This document shows, piece by piece, positions 57,016 through 64,000 of a stretch of DNA of 64,000 nt. A model generated the notes under the pieces. That model did no database searches. It was given only the letters and a program-made list of their open reading frames with translations, and was not told the DNA's origin. The stretch lies in the NCBI RefSeq assembly GCF_016545825.1, contig NC_052614.1, positions 59,093,864 through 59,157,863 of the forward strand. Direction: 5' to 3'. The translations under genes and the position numbers were made by a program. Position 1 is the stretch's first letter, and every line of letters begins with the position of its first letter. The DNA is from Eucalyptus grandis. Its lineage: Eukaryota > Streptophyta > Magnoliopsida > Myrtales > Myrtaceae.

Positions 57016-60000
57016 CTAGAATGAGAACAAATCAATTTTCAAACCCAAGCATTCACATATGTCTATTGTACATTGATGAAAAATATGTCGCACCTTATTT
57101 GATGTATCCGGAAGGGTCGCCTTTTTGTAACGCTTCGTAGATTTTCCAAATTGGAAGCTCGCAGCATAACCTTTGATAGAGTATCCACACTCTATAACAA
57201 CGTAGCACTTATCTGCTAGATTTGTGCAAGATGCATCAATCAAACTTGACATGCACTCTTTGACCTTCAGGTATCGTAGAGACTTTAGCTTGTTTAGGCC
57301 ATTCACTCTTCTCAGAGATATGCACCGTAAAATGGAGAAGAATTCCAATGATTTTGAAAGATCCGCAACTTCTATCGCAACTAGCTCTGGACAACAAGCC
57401 ACACATGCTTGCCGTAGCTTTCCTAATTCCAACGGAATGAACAATCTCTGAAGCAGTTTACAATCGTGAATGATTAAGGTCTCCAATTGTGGAAGTCCAT
57501 CGAGTGGAATGTTTTCCACTTCAGCAGAGTAGAACTCTAAAGTCGACAAATTGCTCAATATCAAGCAAGAGGGAAGTGACTCTGCCATCCTGATGCTAAA
57601 GAATTTAACAATCAATTTCAGCAGAGAGGAGGGAAGCTCCTTAAGAGTTTCTAGGGCTAGATGAGACAAGGTAAGCTCTTCCAGATGAGAAAGAGAAACC
57701 AACTCTGAAGGTGCAGGGAAATTTAACAAATTTAAATCTAACCTTTTCAACCTAGATAGCCTCCCCATCCAACACAAGTTGCATCCTGTGATTAGATTTG
57801 ATTTGCCTATGTTACGAGAGCCATCACTTAGTAGCAGTTCAACCAAATTAGTAAGGTTTGACAGATTGGGGACCGAGAGCAATGATCTAGATTCAATGAG
57901 TAGACAAGTCAAACTTGTGGGAAGTTCTGGCACCACTTTGATCACATGACAACCTCTTAAGTTTAGTGTTTGGAGGAGGTGAAGCATGTTGATTGTCCTT
58001 GGAATTTTGCAAATACGAGTGCCCTCTAAATTTAGGATTCTTAAACGTGACAGATCTCCCATTCCTATAGGAATTTCACCTTCCATTTCATCATGCCCGG
58101 AGAGATCTAGCTCTTCAAGATTTTCCAAAACACTAATGCCACTAGGTAAACACCAAACATGATGCTCCTGAGAAAGTAATCCATCTTTTGATAATCGCAA
58201 TATGCGTAATGACTTTAACTTTTCAACGGAGTTTGGAAGCTTGGCAACGCCTGTACATGATAAGTCTAACTCTATCAATGAGGTTAAATTCCCAAGTGAG
58301 TCTGGAAGTTCTCTCAACCTAGAACAACCAGACAATGAGAAGCACTTAAGCATCACTAGTGCCCCCACTTTTTTAGGCAAATTTGTAAGACCATTGCAGT
58401 TTTCAATCTTTAACTCAATCAACGACCGTAGATCTCCAATGAAGTTTCCAATTTCTATTAGCCTATCGCAGTGTGCAAGATTCAACCTCTCTAAACCCAA
58501 GCATTCAAATAAGTTTGGAATTCTTGTTATGCGATAACACCAAGTAAGAGATAGAGCTTTCAATTTTTGTGCCATCTGTAAAAATGGATGGAATGTCAAG
58601 TGTAAGAATCATTTCATAGTACACACCAAGAACATTAGACTGGAATTGAGAAATGTTATTTACCTTGATCAAGTCCCATGCTTTTGAATTATCTGCGAAG
58701 CCACTAGCGTCCAACTTAAAAACAAGAAGATGACCCAAATACATATTCTCTGCCCTAAAATCCTCATCGGGAGAATGCCAAGAAATCCATCTCAACTTTA
58801 AATGACACATTGCAAAGTCTCCAACAAAAGTTCCATTATGTAACTTGAGGAATCTCAGGTTTTGTAACCTCTCTAACTCTTCATTTGTAATCTCTATGGA
58901 GTCATTCCATCCTCGAATTTCAAGCGCTTCCACCTTGTCCTTATTCTGCAAGTGGAATTTTGCAATGATGTGGAGAAGTTTGTAAATGGGATATTTCTTA
59001 CTGAAAAAAAGATCCTAAACAACAAAGAATTCTTTATGCCATGATATACAAGTTCCATTTGAAAATGGGATATTTCTTACTTACCTCTTGGGCTTTTACA
59101 ATTTTGAGAGCCTCTTCTGCAATCCACAACCTACTTTGCTTTCCAAGGTCACTTGGACTTTCTTGACGAACAAGTTGTCTTCCCAATTCAATTAATTGAT
59201 CATGCATCCAAAATGTGTCATTGTCTAATATCTTTATCAAGCACCTACTAGTAAGGACATGAATTCCTCTTTGGGGATATAAATCACAATCAGTCCACAT
59301 GTAAATTGCATCGGTCTTTTTCTCATTGGAAAAGAAACATGCTATATCGAGAAAAATTTGTTGCTGATATTCGTCTAGGCCATCATAGCTAATCTTCAGC
59401 TTCTCTTGAATCTCTTTCTCAGGTACCTTTCTTAACCTATCCAACGTCTCATTCCAAAAAAAATCATCTTTTCCCTTAAGTAATGAACCAACCACTTTAA
59501 TTGCCAAAGGGAGCCCTCCCAAGAGTGAGAGAATATCACTTGAACGTGATCGATAATTATTCGAAGGAAAGTCTGTACCAAAGGCATGCCGACAAAAAAG
59601 CTGAAGAGCAAGATTATTTCCCATCTTTGGCATCTCATATTGTAGAATTCTACCTTTAAATTCATCAACTTGCAAAATAGTTGTGTCTCTTGTGGTAATG
59701 ATTATCCTAGTTCCTGAATGTAATGAATAATTTTCTGTTAGTTCTTTAATGAGCCATTTATTGTTAACATCATCCAGAACCACAAGGACCTTATTAGTGC
59801 AGAGTATTTCTCGAAGTCTCTGCATTCTTTTTTCTTTGTCCTCAACTTTCTCTACATATCCAGAACCACCAATGTCAGATAGTACTTTCTTTAGCAATCG
59901 GTCCATGCCATCCTTAGCCAACAAGATTTCTTGAACATTCTCAAGGAAGCTACAACACCTTCCAAAGTGGGAATATATTTTATTAAAAATGTATTTGGCA

Positions 60001-63000
60001 AAAGTTGTTTTTCCAATACCACCCATTCCGTAAATTCCAATGAGCCGAACATCAGGATTTTTGACATCTAATAACTCTGCCAAGTCTCTTTCTTGATCAA
60101 CAAGTCCAACTAAATGTTCGGTCACTGATTTTTGTTTTATCTCCAACTTCTCCAAAATATTTTTAACAACCAATTTGACAATTTCTGCTTGGCTGCCACA
60201 AAATCAAAGCGCTGTCATTAGCTAACCAGATCGATTTCATAGATTTCATACGTACGCATCACAAGTGGGATTGTCAAAATTTTAACTTGAAAAGATTGAA
60301 GCACATCATGAACGATATCTAAATACACAGTGTGATTAGTATAGGCTAATCTAGTAGAATTCACTTAATAAGGTTTTTCATATATGATTATAGAAATTTC
60401 GGCAAACTATAGTATTGGTTTATACGATGACCAAATTTACCAAAGTGGCTACTACATTGTGCATAAGAAAAATTTCGACATTTATAGCTAAGCTTTGAAA
60501 CAATTTCAGCACTTGCAATAGTAGAATCATGAACTGAGTCTGGCAAAAAAAAACTATAATCCCCAAAAACTAAAACAAAACAAAAAAAGAAAAGCCCAAA
60601 ATATTTGTAATGGATTAACTCATGCATGTAAGTCTTTTATGGATCTGCTTACGTCAAGTATAATGGAATTTAAAGAGCTGTATCACATTAAGATTTGTTC
60701 AAAATTGAAAAGCAAGAGACCCCATTCCCACGGGTTGAATTTGGTGATTATGGAATAAAGATATGCGCACATATTTGATTATCCACACCACCAACCAAAA
60801 ACATTCCAATGTTTGGACCACTTACCTAAGCTTTGACTTGCACCTTACCGAATCCATAGAATTAACAGTATAAATCATTGTTTCTTAATTTATTTATTTA
60901 AGATTGACTTCCTTGTCAATATTAAAAGCAATGGAGATGCCCTTTTTCTTTCCAATAACTCCATCTTTTGGCTAAATAATTTTAAGATTCTCAAGCGACA
61001 TGTTGGTCTCATTAACTACATAACCAGAAAGCATAGGAGATTGCCAACTCTAAAGAATTTGTGCAAAAACAGCTCGTTTACATTGGAGAAGCTAATGGGT
61101 GCCCACATGCTATAATAATGTATACTAGGTGCTAATTCACCATATGCTGATTTAAATTTATCAATTGAGAGCTAAATTATCTGTTTTATTGATGAATGAC
61201 GATAAGCATATTAATCAATTTTCACAATATACAAATTGAATCCCCAATTTTCACATTCTTTCAAATTGCATCTAGCACCATACCTATTAATCCAATTGCC
61301 ATTTTCTTATCAAAAATACCATCATCACTCTCCTAGTGACCTTCAGCCGCAGCCAATCTGTCTATTTGTCCGGTGCCTGTACCGGCGCCAATCTTTTGGT
61401 ATCTCCTACAACGTGCGTGTATCTCTCCCCTGTGCACGGGGCCACACCACTCAGAGGCCTCCGCGCTGTCGCGGACCTCGGATTGGAGGTTAGCAGTGGT
61501 CGTTGCCTTCGGTCCAGTCCAAATTGAGGTTGCCCGCCCTCGATTTGGTCCTCTGCGAGCTCCACAGAGCTCGAGGCCTTGAGATGATGACTCTATCATT
61601 CTTTACATGTTCTTTCTCGGGATGCTCTCGATTTTCTATTTAGTATTAGACATGATTTTTCTTCACTAAATCTTAGTTTCGATGACCCAATAACCTAAAA
61701 AAAGTACCAAATTTTGATATAGTATTAATTCTGACCTGAAGTTTTTTTTCTTTTCAATCTGAAAAAGTCGCTAACTTTTATTTGAATGCCTCATCTAGCC
61801 CCATTAAACTCTCCTTCCAAAGTTGCTGTTAATGGTCCTGTGTTGCATTTCTACGTTAAAATCCACGTTAGCAAGTTTACATGAAAGTACTCTCCAAAAC
61901 AACACGGTAGCTATGGTCTTCAAACAGCGTGATATTTGAAGCCATTAGGGCTCGATTTCTTCGATTAGTCTAATCTACAATCTTGACAGAGAAAGATCTT
62001 GTGCTCGGTCACTCACTCTGTTGCACAGCCTCGCGCTTGGTCGCTCAAAGCAAGTTGCGATTTCATCAAAAAGCATTTGGGATCAAGCCAGTTACACAAA
62101 AAAAGTTGCAGTTAAAAACTTTGCCAATAACTAGCATTGTATCTCACTTTTGCACTTCGATGACGTTGACCAGAATGCTGTGAAATTACAGAAAAGTGGA
62201 TTCAAGTTTTATAAGTGATAGGTGTGAATCACATTCGTGCTACCGACCGGAAACTTAATATGCCAAATTGCTTGAACTAGCTTATGCAAGTAAATATAAT
62301 TGCACAGAAGCTTAAAAAGATAATACTTATACCCCTGATAGAGAGAGAAGCAACAAGTAAATAGAGCATGGCCACTTTAGTCTAGCATTAACCATCCTCT
62401 GTCTTGTTGGTGCGAGAGTGCGAGTTATGAAGACAGATCGAGAGTGAATCTGTGTGAGAGAGCGAGGGACAAACGCGAGATCATTCTCTCTCAAGGCTAT
62501 AGGTTTGACGAATCGAAAAAATTGAGCCCTAATTGCTTCATATTTTTCCCAGTTTGAGTCGTTTTGGAGTCTTTTTATGTCAGCTTGCTCTTGCTGACAT
62601 GGAATACCATGTTGCACAACTAACGGTGACTTGGACGGAGGGTTAGTAGGGCCAAATTTGGGATTCAACTGAAAATTGGTAATAATTTTTCAGATAAAAA
62701 AGTTCGGATTAAAATTGGGATTGGAACTGAATGTGTAAAATAAATAAAAATCATTTGACACCAAATGTGTTAAAATGGGGTCGTTTCATTGTGTGATCCA
62801 CCTTTCTTGAGGAGTACTCAGAAATGTGTAAAATAAGGTAGACACCAAATGCTCTTTTCCCTATAAATGGAAAAGGGAAACTGACATTCTCATTATAAGG
62901 TCCGAAGATGCCAATTGTATATATGAATGCAAGATCTGAAGTTGATTTTGGTAATCATCTCAAACAAGCATTTCAATGGGTGCTGTTGAATATTTCGTAG

Positions 63001-63729
63001 CCTTACGAGACAGTGAAGAGGAAAATATGTTTAAAAGGAATACGAAGGTTCATGTCATTGAAGCTACTGACATCGCAGGGAAAAAATTTAGGGAAGATGT
63101 TGAAAGCAGAGGATGTGCGGTTGAACGAGAGCGGCGATTAGCACTTGTTTCCAATATTTTCCGTTAAGAAAATAAAAATAAAAAATAATTTCACAGGGCA
63201 ATATTGCATCGCATAGAAAAGGAAAAAGAAACGAGTGGGGAGGGATCTTAAAAGAACATTACCTTTGGTCCTTTTCCACGTTCCATCCCTTGATTTTACC
63301 TACTTCTGCAAGAGCCTTTCTCCATGCCTCGACTTCCTTCGGAAACTTCTCTGAATGTTTTAGTAAAGCATTGCTATATAGAGGAGTCTTAAGTTTAACA
63401 CTCTCAGGTTCCACATGGAAAAAAATGGGAAGAATACTTTTTTTACCATCTGACTTAGACACGCTGTCTACTATGTGCGCAATCTCACGGAGGCACCACT
63501 TACTTGAAGCATAAGCTCGGGAAAAAATGGGTATGTAAAGTATTGAGTTGTCGATAGCTCGTAAAAGCTCTCCGCCAATAACATCCCCAACTCGGAGTTC
63601 TTCGTAGTCTCTAAAAACATGGACTCCGGCGTCTACCAAGTCATGGTAGAGGAAGTCCGCGAACCCATATCGTGTATCGGGTCCTCTGAAATTCAAAAAC
63701 ACTTGGTATTCACCTCTTGATGCCGCCAT
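57016..63729 (-). CDS. TIR-NB-ARC-LRR resistance protein, four exons, intact
   Basis: The exons are 63729-63263, 60192-59085, 58945-58664 and 58575-57016 (3417 nt, 1138 residues). All introns are GT-AG (donors GGTAATG, GGTAAGT, GGTAAAT; acceptors GGCAG, TGCAG, TACAG) and phases agree. I chose the ATG in MAASRGEYQVFLNFRG because the TIR domain begins at once; an upstream in-frame ATG adds only non-conserved residues. TIR, about 7-150: E82 in SKWCLREI is the NADase glutamate. NB-ARC, about 175-520: GMGGIGKTT (K217), LVVLDD (292-297), GTRIIITTRD, GGLPLA (381-386), LDIACFF, MHD (485-487). Exon 3 is the linker to LRRs. Exon 4 has many LRRs and a short, unfamiliar C-terminal tail. TNLs sense pathogen effectors, then make NAD-derived signals for EDS1. 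No lesions are seen. Confidence 0.93.
60193..63262 (-). other. Intron 1 of the TNL gene (3070 bp)
   Basis: It is large for a TNL first intron, which is usually a few hundred bases or less. It carries an inverted-repeat element (about 61708-62725), a GC-rich patch at 61330-61580, and otherwise AT-rich DNA. Short open frames in it are not supported. Confidence 0.85.
61708..62725. mobile_element. Inverted-repeat element within TNL intron 1
   Basis: Left and reverse-complemented right halves share blocks in order: CTGAAAAA, CCTACTAACC/CCATTAAACTCTCC, then a strong match GAAGCCATTAGGGCTCGATTT against GAAGCAATTAGGGCTCAATTT followed by TTCGATT(A/C)GTC. The arms are about 250 bp and the unit about 1 kb. 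The exact ends and flank duplication could not be fixed. There is no transposase. Confidence 0.65.
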
Positions 63730-64000
63730 AGCTAAGAAGCTTGTCACTTTCAGATTGCTCTCTATCCTAAAGAAAAAAAAAAAGAGGATGGCGTGGCGTG
63801 GCCTAGCTAAGAAATGAGGTGAGGATTTAGATATGAAGTAGCCAAGTGAGTGCCAATACCTCAAAAACTTGGCAGGCTCACTTTGAAGTCATATCTAATT
63901 AACCATTTCCCACCTAACATTCTGCATTGACAAATAGACACCGGTGAAGGTATCCAAGGCTTTCTAGCAAGTTTGGAAATTTTTTAAAGACTCCTTGGAA
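63730..64000 (-). promoter_or_regulatory. TNL upstream region, conserved in a relic copy
   Basis: The sequence from about 63776 to the window end aligns with 16737-16828 plus 18572-18691. It shows the TGGCAGGCTCACTTTGAAGTC and CCCACCTAACATTCTGCAT blocks in unbroken form, thus the uninterrupted state of the relic. I cannot place a TATA box with confidence. Confidence 0.6.

Noticed and set aside
62976..63167. A 63-codon plus-strand gene inside TNL intron 1
   Set aside because: No motif, opposite strand to the host gene, and no supporting signals.
1..64000. CRISPR arrays, operons, riboswitches, bacterial mobile elements
   Set aside because: The regular repeats present (39, 85, 125, 191 bp) are contiguous minisatellites without unique spacers, and the gene structure is that of a plant nuclear genome.
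1..64000. tRNA or rRNA genes
   Set aside because: The only tRNA-like signal is the 12-base primer-binding site at 6302; I could not fold any cloverleaf by eye.

Overview
This is nuclear DNA from a flowering plant, almost certainly a dicot. It carries a spliced TIR-NB-LRR (TNL) resistance gene, a Ty3/gypsy chromovirus, Copia remnants, and many short MULE-like and hAT-like inverted-repeat elements. The GC-rich cores of those elements resemble ones I associate with woody Myrtaceae such as Eucalyptus, but that is a weak guess.

Layout. 1-9898: a Tekay/Del-like chromovirus on the minus strand. Its 3' LTR is cut by the window edge and its 5' LTR is 6325-9898; many small frameshifts break gag-pol. 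9899-10590: a GC-rich element into which the chromovirus appears to have inserted. 11.5-13.4 kb and 21.5-24.0 kb: two diverged copies of one segment, each ending in a broken TIR-domain fragment. 16.5-19.3 kb: a decayed copy of a TNL upstream region, split by nested elements. 20.6-30.1 kb: tandem repeats, an hAT-like element and two ankyrin-gene relics. 30.5-40.4 kb: Copia fragments and LTRs, fragments of an asparaginase and a Kelch gene, and a 3.3 kb solo LTR related to the chromovirus. 42-45.2 kb: local duplications with a third ankyrin relic. 49.7-50.5 kb: a pseudogene of an S1-group bZIP that keeps a relic of the conserved sucrose-control uORF. 52.2-56.2 kb: four inverted-repeat elements in a row, two of them with perfect target-site duplications. 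57016-63729: the TNL gene on the minus strand, four exons, 1138 codons, with every key motif intact.

The TNL is the only protein-coding gene I judge intact. Everything else recognisable is a transposon or a relic. Several relics are copies of TNL parts, so this looks like the edge of a decaying resistance-gene cluster. Paralogous segments supply empty sites that date or prove two transposon insertions.
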